52,003 nucleotides of DNA from an uncultured Oscillibacter sp. Its GTDB lineage: Bacteria > Bacillota > Clostridia > Oscillospirales > Oscillospiraceae. The notes under the pieces are model-generated. The model worked only from the letters and a program-made list of their open reading frames with translations, did not search any database and was not told the origin of the DNA. Position 1 is the stretch's first letter. Each line of letters starts with the position of its first letter. The position numbers and the translations under genes are program-made. The DNA is taken from positions 1-52,003 of the forward strand of contig NZ_CAJTUX010000013.1 in NCBI RefSeq assembly GCF_910579365.1. The letters are read 5' to 3'. Shown here piece by piece: positions 17,432-25,072 of the stretch.

Positions 17432-18703
17432 TCACATGCCCAAAGCCTCGGGGAGCCACAGGCAGACAGCCGGGCAGTAGGCGATCAAAAGCGCCATGGC
17501 CAGCAGCAGCAGCGTATACGGCAGCGTGGACTTCACCACTTCGCCGAAGGAGCGTTTGGAGACGGACATGGTCACAAACAGGTTCGTGCCGAAGGGCGGA
17601 GTCAAAAAGCCGATCTGGGCCATCATGACGCAGATGATGCCGAAGTGAATCAGGTCAATCTCATAGTACAGCAGCGAAGGCAGAAGAATCGGGCAGATCA
17701 CCACCACCAAGGACTGCAAACCCACAAACATGCCCGCCACCAGTAAGAAGATCACGATCGCCAGCAGGAACATCTCCTTGGAGCCGATGTTGGCAATGAT
17801 CCACTGGCTCAGGGTATTGGGCAGGTTGATGTAGGTGATGAACCAGGTCAGAACGCCGCTGGCCGCCATCATGAACGTGGCCGTGCTGGCCAGCACCAGC
17901 CCCCGGAACACCTTCCGGGGAACCTCCCGCAGGGAGAGGCTGCGGTACACAAACAGCTCGATCAGCAGCACATAGAGCACGGAAATCGCCGCAGACTCCG
18001 TGGGCGTGGCCCACCCGGCGTAGATGGACCCCAGGACGATCACCGGAAACAGCATGGCGGGAACGGCCCGGACGACGATGCCCAGCGCGTCCCTCCGGGG
18101 ATACTTGATGGGCTTTCCGCAGCCCTTCCGGCGGCACTCGATCACGGAATAGACCGCCCACAGCGCCGCCAGCAGAATGCCAGGGACAAGACCGGCGGTG
18201 AACAGCTTGCCCACGGAGCACCCCAGCGCCACCGCGAAGACCACCATCGGCGTGCTGGGCGGAATCAGGACCCCAAGGGTGCCTCCCGCCCCGATGACGC
18301 CCACGGCGGTGCGCTGGGAATAGCCGCCGTTGATCAGGCCGGGAATCATCACCCCGCCGATGGCCACCACCGTGGCCACGGCGGAGCCGCTGATCGCCGC
18401 GAAGAAGGCGCAGGCGGCAATGGCCGCCACCACGGGACCTCCGCTGAACCAGCCGAAGAAGATGTTCATCACGTCAATCAGGTATTTGGAGGTCTTTCCG
18501 CCGGAGGCCAGGGACCCCGCCACCACGAACAGCGGAATGGCCAGGAGCACAAAGCTGTTCAGCGTGGAGTACATGGACTGGATGACGATCAGAAGCGGCG
18601 TGGTGGTGTAGGCCGCCACCCCCGCCGTGGCCGCCATCGTAATCATAAACACGATGGGGACGCCCAGCAGAAGCAGGAGGAAAAACAGCGCGATGACAAT
18701 CAT
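17432..18703 (-). CDS. dctM: TRAP transporter large permease (DctM)
   Basis: The 423-residue, strongly hydrophobic protein has about 12 membrane segments and DctM landmarks: LLLLGVPIVFMITM at the N-terminus, FAAISGSAVATVVAIGGVMIP, and GFLTPPFGTNLFV near the end. It forms the transport channel of a sodium-driven TRAP system with the DctQ and DctP products encoded upstream. The true start is ATG 18703, which overlaps the dctQ stop by ATGA; the frame is open further upstream but that part is not homologous. The substrate class is organic anions. Confidence 0.93.
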   Translation of the reverse strand: MIVIALFFLLLLLGVPIVFMITMAATAGVAAYTTTPLLIVIQSMYSTLNSFVLLAIPLFVVAGSLASGGKTSKYLIDVMNIFFGWFSGGPVVAAIAACAFFAAISGSAVATVVAIGGVMIPGLINGGYSQRTAVGVIGAGGTLGVLIPPSTPMVVFAVALGCSVGKLFTAGLVPGILLAALWAVYSVIECRRKGCGKPIKYPRRDALGIVVRAVPAMLFPVIVLGSIYAGWATPTESAAISVLYVLLIELFVYRSLSLREVPRKVFRGLVLASTATFMMAASGVLTWFITYINLPNTLSQWIIANIGSKEMFLLAIVIFLLVAGMFVGLQSLVVVICPILLPSLLYYEIDLIHFGIICVMMAQIGFLTPPFGTNLFVTMSVSKRSFGEVVKSTLPYTLLLLAMALLIAYCPAVCLWLPEALGM

Positions 18704-19215
18704 GACTCCTCCCCCCTCTCGATGTCTTCGCCCCGCCGGACCGTCCGGACGCCCATGACGGCCTTGACGAAATACCGGACCGCAATGCCCGCGAAGGACA
18801 AGGGGAAGAAGATATACGTGTGCCACACCTTGAAGGGAATGGAGGTGTAGGCTGTTCCGAAGGTGTACATATTCACCGCAGACTGAACCGCGTAGCGCAG
18901 CATGAACAGGAAAAACGCGGCGCAGAGCACGTCGGTGAACAAAATCAGGTAATTGCCCCGCTTGGTTCCCAGGGCCACCAGCACCGCGTTCATCCGGGGA
19001 TGCTCGTCCGTGGTGACGGCGACGCTGGCGGTAATCATGGTGATGGACATGAAGATCATCCGGGAGCTCTCCTCCAGCCAGGAGATGCTGTTTCCGGTGA
19101 TCTTGCGGGAGACGACGTCGCAGACGACTCCCACCGTCAGCAGCAAAAACGCGATGCTGCACACGGTCTCCTCAAAAATGGTCAGGGCGGCATACAGCTT
19201 TTTCATCAGTTTCAT
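18700..19215 (-). CDS. dctQ: TRAP transporter small permease (DctQ)
   Basis: The 171-residue protein has four predicted membrane segments and the DctQ pattern (FEETVCSIAFLLLTVGVVCDVVSR, then WLEESSRMIFMS). It pairs with DctM by a 4-bp overlap and lies 36 bp after the binding-protein gene. An alternative Met four codons in would change little. Confidence 0.9.
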   Translation of the reverse strand: MKLMKKLYAALTIFEETVCSIAFLLLTVGVVCDVVSRKITGNSISWLEESSRMIFMSITMITASVAVTTDEHPRMNAVLVALGTKRGNYLILFTDVLCAAFFLFMLRYAVQSAVNMYTFGTAYTSIPFKVWHTYIFFPLSFAGIAVRYFVKAVMGVRTVRRGEDIERGEES

Positions 19216-19251
19216 GGCGCACCTTTCAGCCTCTCAAGTCTCGTCGATCGT

Positions 19252-20298
19252 TCAGCCGCGGGAGTCCACCCGGTTGGAATCGATGAACTCGATGAACCAC
19301 TTCAGGAAATCGCCGTCGATGTACGGATAGTCCTCGTACATCCAGGAAACGGCGTCGATCCACTGCTGCTTCTGCTCCGGCGTCAAATAGGTAAAGGTGA
19401 CGCCCATCTCCCCGGCCTTCTTGACGGAGGCCTCCAGCTCGGCGTAATAGGTGTCCACGCCGGTCTCGGCCACCAGCTTGTACCCGTCCACAAAGGCCTG
19501 CTGCTGCTCGGCGCTGAGGCTGTTCCAAAGGCCGGCCCGCATCACGCCGGGGGAGCAGTGGAAGGCGTGGAAGGTGTCCACGAAATAGGGGGCCTGCTCG
19601 AAGAACTTCTGGTCCACCGCGCCGCCCACGTCCACGCACAGCCCGTCGATGACGTCCTGCTGCAGCGCCGTATAGACCTCGTTGAAGCCCATGATGACCG
19701 TTCCGGCGCCCCAGGAGTCAAACATGTCGGAATAGGTGTGGCCGGACATGATCCGCATCTTTTTCCCGCGCAGATCCTCCGGCAGGGTCACCGGCGACTT
19801 GGAGGCGATGCCCCTTGTAAACATGGAGGAAATGCCCACGAACACGACGCCCTTCTCCGAGGCCCGCTCGGAGAACTTCTCCCGGAACTCCTCCTGGGCC
19901 ATGACGTTCCAGAAGGTCTCCGCGTTGCCGAACACACAGGGCAGCGTGAAAGCCTCGAAGTCCGGAATCGTGCTGGCCAGGGTGCCGGTGGAGATGTTCG
20001 CCATGTCGATGGTGCCGCTGAGGATGCCCTCCCACATGGCGGCCTCGTTGCCAAGCTGGCTGCTGGGGTACAGCTCCACCTTAACGGCGCCGCCAGTGGC
20101 CTCCATCACATGGTCCGCCACCACCTGCGCGTTGATGTAGGCCTGGTTGGACGTGGACACGGACAGGCCCCATTTAATGGTAACGGGATTTTCGGCGGTG
20201 GGGGCGGCGGCCCCCTGGGCGCCGGGCTTCTGTCCGCCGCAGGCGGTCATTCCCACAATCATGGCCGCCAGCAGCAATCCGGATAGTATTTTTTTCAT
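19252..20298 (-). CDS. dctP: TRAP transporter substrate-binding lipoprotein (DctP)
   Basis: The 348-residue protein starts with a lipoprotein signal (MKKILSGLLLAAMIVGMTAC; lipid-attachment C20). The DctP fold follows: KWGLSVSTSNQ, YPSSQLGNEAAMWEGILSGTID, and the RGKKMRIMSGHTYSDMFDSWG region that contacts ligand carboxylates (R in KMRIM). ATG 20298 was chosen because the signal peptide begins there. It is the first gene of its operon and the highest-expressed component by family habit. It binds an extracellular organic acid for DctQM. Confidence 0.93.
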   Translation of the reverse strand: MKKILSGLLLAAMIVGMTACGGQKPGAQGAAAPTAENPVTIKWGLSVSTSNQAYINAQVVADHVMEATGGAVKVELYPSSQLGNEAAMWEGILSGTIDMANISTGTLASTIPDFEAFTLPCVFGNAETFWNVMAQEEFREKFSERASEKGVVFVGISSMFTRGIASKSPVTLPEDLRGKKMRIMSGHTYSDMFDSWGAGTVIMGFNEVYTALQQDVIDGLCVDVGGAVDQKFFEQAPYFVDTFHAFHCSPGVMRAGLWNSLSAEQQQAFVDGYKLVAETGVDTYYAELEASVKKAGEMGVTFTYLTPEQKQQWIDAVSWMYEDYPYIDGDFLKWFIEFIDSNRVDSRG

Positions 20299-20435
20299 AA
20301 CGACCCTCCCATGAAATTTGTAGACTCCGATCGGCAAGCGCCTCGGTCCGGCGGGAAAGCGCCTCTTCGTCCGCCCCGGCGGCCCCATGGGTCTCCGTGC
20401 CGTCCCGCGTGCGAAATTCCCGCTTTATAGCAACA

Positions 20436-20466
20436 ATTATAGACGATTTTCCCCCCTCCCGTCCAA
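20436..20466 (-). promoter_or_regulatory. Putative promoter for the dctPQM operon
   Basis: On the minus strand TTGGAC (20461-20466, in CCATTGGAC) is followed after 19 bases by a perfect TATAAT (20436-20441). It mirrors the arrangement at 12499-12529. The long spacer suggests regulator control. Confidence 0.55.
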
Positions 20467-20487
20467 TGGCATTTTTTGATTGCCTTT

Positions 20488-20531
20488 AGCAGAAAAAGCG
20501 ATTTGACGGCGCCGGGAAAAGCGGATAGACT
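20488..20531 (+). promoter_or_regulatory. Promoter and shared upstream motif for the opine dehydrogenase operon
   Basis: The 16-mer AGCAGAAAAAGCGATT (20488-20503) abuts TTGACG (-35, 20503-20508). TAGACT (-10, 20526-20531) follows after 17 bases. The motif lies between the two opposed -35 boxes (20466 and 20503), a natural place for a LysR-type site. The gap 20299-20580 contains only these promoters. Confidence 0.65.
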
Positions 20532-20580
20532 TTTATCATTCCAAACTCCAAGAATGAAAACGAAAGCGAGATATCAGGCC

Positions 20581-21642
20581 ATGATTCAGAACATCACCGT
20601 CATCGGCGCGGGCTCCACCGGCCACGCCGCCGCCGCGATCTATTCTATGAAGGGCTTTGCGGTCACCCTGTTCGACCACGAGGAGTTTGCCCCCCGCCTC
20701 TCCAGGGTGCGGGAGCTGGGCGGCGTGGCCCTCCGGGGCAAGGTCCGGGGCATCGGGCAGGTTGCCCGCGTCTCCACCTCCCCGGAGGAGGCCATCCCCG
20801 GCGCGGAGCTCATCGCGGTACACGTCATGTCCCCCCGCCACGAGGAGGTGGCCCGGACCATCGCCCCCTACCTGCATGACGGACAGCACATCCTCATCGT
20901 CCCGGGCAACCTGGGTGCTTTCGTGTTCCGCCGCGTCTTCCGGGAGCTGGGCGTGACGGCGGACGTAACCGTCACGGACCAGGAGGGCAACCTCTGCCCC
21001 TGCCGCCTGACCGGGGACGCGGAGGTGACCGTGGGCATGCCCTTAAAGCCCAAGCGCATCGCCTCCCTTCCCGCGTCGGACACGGAGCGGGTAATCCGGG
21101 CGCTGGAGGGCGTCTGGGAGTTCAAGGCCAACCGGAACGTGTTTGAGTGCGCCCTGAACGCCAACAACGTCGTGATGCACATCGGCACCACCGTGCTCTC
21201 CGCCTCCAAAATCGAGACCATGGGCGAGGACTTCGTCCTCTTCCAGCACGGCTTCACCCCCGCCGGCATCCGCGTGGGCGGGCTCATCCGGGAAGAGCGC
21301 ATGTCCGTCATCCAGGCCCTGGGCTTTGAGGAGCACGCCAACCCCCTGGGCATGTACGAGAAGATCACCCATCCGGACCAGTACCCGGAGCTGAGCGTGT
21401 TCATGACCCTGGCGGGTCCCGACCGGGTGGATCACCGCTATCTGACGGAGGACTGTTCCTGCGGCGCGGCAATCCTGCTGTCCTTCGCCAAGCGCCTGGG
21501 GCTGGAGCTGCCGGTGCTGGAGGCGTTCACCCGCGTGGCCGGCGTCATCACCGGGCAGGATTATCTGGCCGGGGGCCGGACGCTGGAGAATCTGGGCTTC
21601 TCCCCGGAGATGTCCGTCTCCGACATTCTGGCCGCCGTCTGA
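20581..21642 (+). CDS. Opine (octopine/nopaline-type) dehydrogenase family protein
   Basis: The 353-residue protein has an N-terminal NAD(P) Rossmann motif (ITVIGAGSTGHAAAAIYSM) and a C-terminal helical opine dehydrogenase domain (NVFECALNANNVVMHIGTTVL, with the conserved histidine in VMHIG, and GYxKITHPDQYPE-like MYEKITHPDQ). Family enzymes reductively join, or oxidatively split, an amino acid and a 2-oxo acid. I chose ATG 20581 because the fold begins there; an in-frame ATG nine codons upstream is possible. It is followed 17 bp later by an ornithine-cyclodeaminase-family gene, which fits imine/amino-acid chemistry. Confidence 0.85.
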   Translation: MIQNITVIGAGSTGHAAAAIYSMKGFAVTLFDHEEFAPRLSRVRELGGVALRGKVRGIGQVARVSTSPEEAIPGAELIAVHVMSPRHEEVARTIAPYLHDGQHILIVPGNLGAFVFRRVFRELGVTADVTVTDQEGNLCPCRLTGDAEVTVGMPLKPKRIASLPASDTERVIRALEGVWEFKANRNVFECALNANNVVMHIGTTVLSASKIETMGEDFVLFQHGFTPAGIRVGGLIREERMSVIQALGFEEHANPLGMYEKITHPDQYPELSVFMTLAGPDRVDHRYLTEDCSCGAAILLSFAKRLGLELPVLEAFTRVAGVITGQDYLAGGRTLENLGFSPEMSVSDILAAV

Positions 21643-21659
21643 AGAGGGGAGGGTCCGCC

Positions 21660-22661
21660 GTGGAAATCCGGGAGGAACTGCTCTTTTTAGGCGAGGGGGA
21701 CGTGGAGGCCCTTCTGACCCCCGCGGACGCCATTGAGGCCGCGGAAGACACCTTCCTCCACATCGGTCTGGGCGACGTCACCGTGGGCGAGATGGCGCTG
21801 ATGTACGCGGACGACGCGAAAAAGAACAATTTCCACTCCATGCCCGCCATCCTCCGCCACAAGGGCTACGCCGGCGTGAAGTGGATCGGCACCTTCGGCG
21901 CGCCTCTGCCGGGGTATCCCTTCAGCCACGGGAACCTGGTCATCCTCAGCAGCATCCGCACCGGGTCTCCCGCGGCCATCGCCGGGGCCACCCGGATCAC
22001 CGCCATGCGGACCGCCGGGGGGCACGGCGCCGTCCAGGCCAAATACCTGGCCAACCCCGACCCCGCCGTCCTCACCGTGCTGGGCTGCGGCGCCCAGGCC
22101 CGGGCCGGCGTCTTCGGGTTTCTCACCCAGTTCCCCTCTTTGCGGCAGGTCCGCGTTTTCAGCCGGAGCCGGGGCCCCATGGAGCGGCTGCGCCAGGACC
22201 TGGACGGCCGGGCGGAGACCGTGCTGTGCGCCTCCCCGGAGGAGGCGCTGCAAGGCAGCAATCTGGTTCTGGCGGCCTCCGGAGCCCAGTCCCCCCTGCT
22301 CACGTGGAACATGCTCCGTCCCGGCGTCACCGTCGTCGGTATCGAGGGGTTCCGGGACCTGGACCCGGAGATTGGGAAACGGGCCGCCAAATGGTATCTG
22401 GGCTATCGCCCGCCGGATGCCTTCATACTCCGCAGCCCCCGCCTGAACCCGGGCCTCGCCCTCCGGGAGGAGGACGTCTTCGGCGACATGACGGAGCTTC
22501 TCACCGGGAAAATTCCCGGCCGGGAGCGGGAGGAGGAGATCATCGTCTCCACCCACATGGGCATGGGCGCTCATGACGTAAACTGCGCCGTTACCGTCTA
22601 TGACCGCGCCCGGCAGCGGGGCATGGGGCAGACGCTGCTGCTGGACGTTCTCTCCAACTGA
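21660..22661 (+). CDS. Ornithine cyclodeaminase/mu-crystallin family protein
   Basis: The 333-residue protein has the family pattern: an N-terminal dimer/substrate domain (LGEGDVEALLTPADAIEAAEDTF) with GYAGVKWIG carrying the substrate-contacting lysine, AITRITAMRTAGG-like ATRITAMRTAGGHGAVQAKYL, and an NAD(P) Rossmann motif VLGCGAQARAGV near residue 140. Members include ornithine cyclodeaminase, alanine dehydrogenase, ketimine reductase and lysine cyclodeaminase. The start is GTG 21660 with GGGGAGGG upstream. It probably acts on an imine or amino acid linked to the opine-type enzyme. Confidence 0.88.
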   Translation: MEIREELLFLGEGDVEALLTPADAIEAAEDTFLHIGLGDVTVGEMALMYADDAKKNNFHSMPAILRHKGYAGVKWIGTFGAPLPGYPFSHGNLVILSSIRTGSPAAIAGATRITAMRTAGGHGAVQAKYLANPDPAVLTVLGCGAQARAGVFGFLTQFPSLRQVRVFSRSRGPMERLRQDLDGRAETVLCASPEEALQGSNLVLAASGAQSPLLTWNMLRPGVTVVGIEGFRDLDPEIGKRAAKWYLGYRPPDAFILRSPRLNPGLALREEDVFGDMTELLTGKIPGREREEEIIVSTHMGMGAHDVNCAVTVYDRARQRGMGQTLLLDVLSN

Positions 22662-22671
22662 ATAGCAAACG

Positions 22672-22812
22672 ACTTCTCCGAGCCTCCCCGCCTAAAGGAA
22701 ACCACGGCGGCCGGCCCGGGTCATTCTGGAAACGGGATGGCCTTCCGTATTTGAAAAGGAGACGCCGCGAAGGTGGATACGATGGAATTCTATCTGCGGC
22801 GCTGTCCATACT
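22672..22812 (+). promoter_or_regulatory. Candidate molybdenum/tungsten cofactor (Moco) riboswitch
   Basis: The leader of the next operon contains, in order, CTCCGAGCCTCC, AAAGGAAACC, GGGATGGCCTTCCG, AAAAGGAG and GCCGCGAAGGTGGA. From memory these match the conserved blocks of the Moco RNA motif: CUCC pairing with GGAG, and a hairpin capped by a GCGA-type tetraloop. It is followed by an intrinsic terminator and then by cofactor-related genes including MobA, which fits such a switch. I could not run a covariance model, so the family call rests on motif recall and context. Confidence 0.68.
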
Positions 22813-22826
22813 CTCCCTTATTAAAC

Positions 22827-22870
22827 GGAAAACCGGAAGTCTTGACCGACTTCCGGTTTTCCCATTTTTA
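22827..22870 (+). terminator. Leader terminator (riboswitch expression platform)
   Basis: Perfect 15-bp arms (22827-22841 and 22848-22862) enclose a TTGACC loop and are followed by CATTTTTA. The hairpin stands 24 bp before the next start codon, not after a gene, so it probably controls entry into the 22887-25071 operon. Confidence 0.85.
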
Positions 22871-22886
22871 TAAAGGAGGCGCCTTC

Positions 22887-23459
22887 ATGAGAGCCTATAA
22901 ACTCCGCACCCTCATCTTCCTGGCCCTTTGCTGTGACCTGGGCCTTTTCGCCAAGCGCGCCGTCAACCCCTTCGCCAACCTGATCACGGACGCCCTCCAC
23001 ATTCCCGGCGGCATCGGGACCAGCTTTTCCCTGATGTTCCTGGTGGTCGCCGCCTCCATGCTCCCCGGCATGTTCTGCGGCTCCATCATGGGCGCGGTGC
23101 AGAGCGTCCTGGCCCTGGGCTTTGGCATGGTGGGCAGCATGGGGGCCCTCTCCCCCATCGGCTACATCGTCCCCGGCCTGGTCGTGGACCTGACCCTGCG
23201 CCTTGCCCGAAGGGCCTCCCTCTCCCGGGAAGAGGGCATCCTTCTGGCCAACACCGCCGCCGCCCCCTGCGCGGCGCTGACCGCGAATCTCATCGTCTTC
23301 CGCCTCAGCGGCATTCCCCTGCTGCTGTACCTCTGCGTCGCCTCCGCCTCCGGCGCGTTCTGCGGCCTGCTGGCCGCCCGGCTGGCGGCCCGGGTCGCGC
23401 CGGTCATCGGCGCGGAGCTCCAGCGGGACAATCCACGAAAGGAGGAGCATCTCTTATGA
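22887..23459 (+). CDS. ECF-transporter S-component-like membrane protein
   Basis: The 190-residue hydrophobic protein has about five to six membrane segments and the small-residue-rich helices typical of ECF S components (for example LGFGMVGSMGALSPIGYIVPGLVVDL). A perfect AAAGGAGG precedes ATG 22887. No ECF A or T subunits are in the window, so it would use a shared module. Given the putative Moco riboswitch and the MobA gene, I infer uptake of a molybdenum-cofactor-related compound or precursor. A function in import of the reductase substrate is an alternative. Confidence 0.65.
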   Translation: MRAYKLRTLIFLALCCDLGLFAKRAVNPFANLITDALHIPGGIGTSFSLMFLVVAASMLPGMFCGSIMGAVQSVLALGFGMVGSMGALSPIGYIVPGLVVDLTLRLARRASLSREEGILLANTAAAPCAALTANLIVFRLSGIPLLLYLCVASASGAFCGLLAARLAARVAPVIGAELQRDNPRKEEHLL

Positions 23460-23914
23460 AAGCCAGCACCCTGAACAAGCGCGTCCTTCTGCTCCTGGCC
23501 GGTCTGGTCCTTCTCACCGCCGTCCTGGCCGCCCTGCACCTGACCACCCGCACCGCCGTCCCCAAGGGCACGCTCCTGGTGGAGGCCCAGGGGGAAACGG
23601 TGGAAGCCGCCCTGTCAGAGCTGACGCTGTCCCCCGTCCGCGGAACGGTGGTCAACGGCAAGGGGGAGGAAACCGCCATCCACCGGCAGGGCCTTCTTCT
23701 CTCGGAGCTTCTCGCCCACTGCGGCGTCACGGACTTCCGTCAGGTCACCGTCACAGCGGACGACGCCTACTCCGCCGCCGTAACCCGGGAGGAAATTCTT
23801 GCCCCGGACAAGGTCTATCTGGTGATGGAGGAAGACGCCGTGCAGATGGTCGTATTCGGGGACCCCAACAGCAAGCGCCGCGTCTCCGGCGTCGTGTCCC
23901 TGTGCGTCGCATGA
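23456..23914 (+). CDS. Membrane-anchored protein with molybdopterin-binding-domain-like region
   Basis: The 152-residue protein has one N-terminal membrane segment (VLLLLAGLVLLTAVLAALHL) that would anchor it outside the cell. The remaining 110 residues show the small beta pattern of the sulfite-oxidase-type molybdopterin domain: LLLSELLAHCGV, VTVTADDAYSAAVTREEIL, VVFGDPNSKRRVSGV. It overlaps both neighbours by ATGA, so the three proteins are made together. It may bind a pterin-type ligand and feed the S component (inference). The domain call is tentative because the single cysteine in LLAHCGV is not in a context I can align safely to sulfite oxidases. Confidence 0.5.
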   Translation: MKASTLNKRVLLLLAGLVLLTAVLAALHLTTRTAVPKGTLLVEAQGETVEAALSELTLSPVRGTVVNGKGEETAIHRQGLLLSELLAHCGVTDFRQVTVTADDAYSAAVTREEILAPDKVYLVMEEDAVQMVVFGDPNSKRRVSGVVSLCVA

Positions 23915-25071
23915 TCCCCTTTTTCAGCCGGAGAAACCAGGTCTATCCCGTACTGCGGCAGGACCGGCCCGCCGTGGAAAAACACTTCTCCCATATGGAG
24001 GACTGGGAGCGGGAGACCCGGCTCTACCAAGTCCTTGGAGGCGCGCTCCCCCACCCCGCCGTCCTTCACACGGAACCGGGCCTGCTGGTGACGGAATACT
24101 GCCCCCACCCCTCTTTGCTGGACGTTCTGGAGCGCCAGGAGCGCGGGGGCTTCTCTCCCGCCCCCTGGGCGGCCCTGGCGGACTGGCTCCGCCGGTGCTT
24201 TCAAATCTGCGGCCAACTGCCGGCGGAGGGAAACCTGCGAAATTTCCTGTGGGACGCCGGAGGGGAATCCATCCTGGGTCTGGACTTTGAGAGCTTCCGC
24301 CCCTGCCCGCCGGAGGAAAGCGCCGCAGAGCTCTCCGCGGCGCTGCTGGCCTACGACCCCGCCGGCACGCCGGTGAAGCGGCAGGCCGCCGGACTTCTGC
24401 TCCAGGCTTTCCGCGTGCCGGAGGAAACCCTGGCGGACGCCCGTCTGCGCCTCCGTCTGCGCAGAGAGGCCCGTCCTTCCCCGCCGCCCCTCAGCGGAAT
24501 CGTTCTGGCGGGAGGGGGCTCCCGGCGAATGGGAACCTGCAAGGCCGCGCTGAAGCTCTCCGGCCAGACCCTGCTGGAGCGGCAGGCGGAAAAGCTGCGG
24601 GCCCTGGGCATTCGGGACATTCTCCTCTCTGGGGAAGACTGTCCCGCCCTTCCCGGGACCCGGGTCATCCCGGACGCGCTGCCCCGGCGGGGCCCTCTGG
24701 GCGGGCTGCACGCCTGCCTCCGCGCTGCGGAGCATCCCGCCTGCCTGGTGCTGAGCGTGGACACGCCTCTGGCGCCCCGCGCCGCCCTGGCCAAGCTCCG
24801 GGACGTCCACCGGGGCGGCGTGACGGTGCTGCGCCGCTCCGGCATGGAGGAACCCCTGACCGGCGTCTACGACTCCACGCTCTTCCAGGCCATCGGGTCC
24901 CTGATCGAACCCGGAGGCGCGCCGGTGCGCGCCCTGGAACGCATCGCCGCCCGTTCGTTTTTTGACTACGCCGGACCGCCGGAGCTCCTGATGAACTGCA
25001 ACACCCCCCAGGAGTACGCCGCCGCCGTGGCCCTGGCGGAGCGGTATGGCCGCTGGGGGCTCGCCCTATGA
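23911..25071 (+). CDS. Kinase-like domain fused to MobA-type molybdenum cofactor guanylyltransferase
   Basis: The 386-residue protein has two parts. Residues 1-185 resemble a reduced phosphotransferase fold: HFSHMEDWERETRLYQVL, then PAEGNLRNFLWD and ILGLDFESF in the place of the catalytic and metal loops. The usual HxD aspartate is not visible. Residues 193-386 are a MobA-like nucleotidyltransferase: VLAGGGSRRMGTCKAALKL (K211), GPLGGLHACL at 261-270, and VDTP at 283-286 where most have CDMP/CDxP. MobA attaches GMP to molybdopterin to make MGD, which the molybdoenzyme of this window needs. ATG 23911 overlaps the previous stop (ATGA). Confidence 0.8.
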   Translation: MIPFFSRRNQVYPVLRQDRPAVEKHFSHMEDWERETRLYQVLGGALPHPAVLHTEPGLLVTEYCPHPSLLDVLERQERGGFSPAPWAALADWLRRCFQICGQLPAEGNLRNFLWDAGGESILGLDFESFRPCPPEESAAELSAALLAYDPAGTPVKRQAAGLLLQAFRVPEETLADARLRLRLRREARPSPPPLSGIVLAGGGSRRMGTCKAALKLSGQTLLERQAEKLRALGIRDILLSGEDCPALPGTRVIPDALPRRGPLGGLHACLRAAEHPACLVLSVDTPLAPRAALAKLRDVHRGGVTVLRRSGMEEPLTGVYDSTLFQAIGSLIEPGGAPVRALERIAARSFFDYAGPPELLMNCNTPQEYAAAVALAERYGRWGLAL

Positions 25072-25072
25072 C

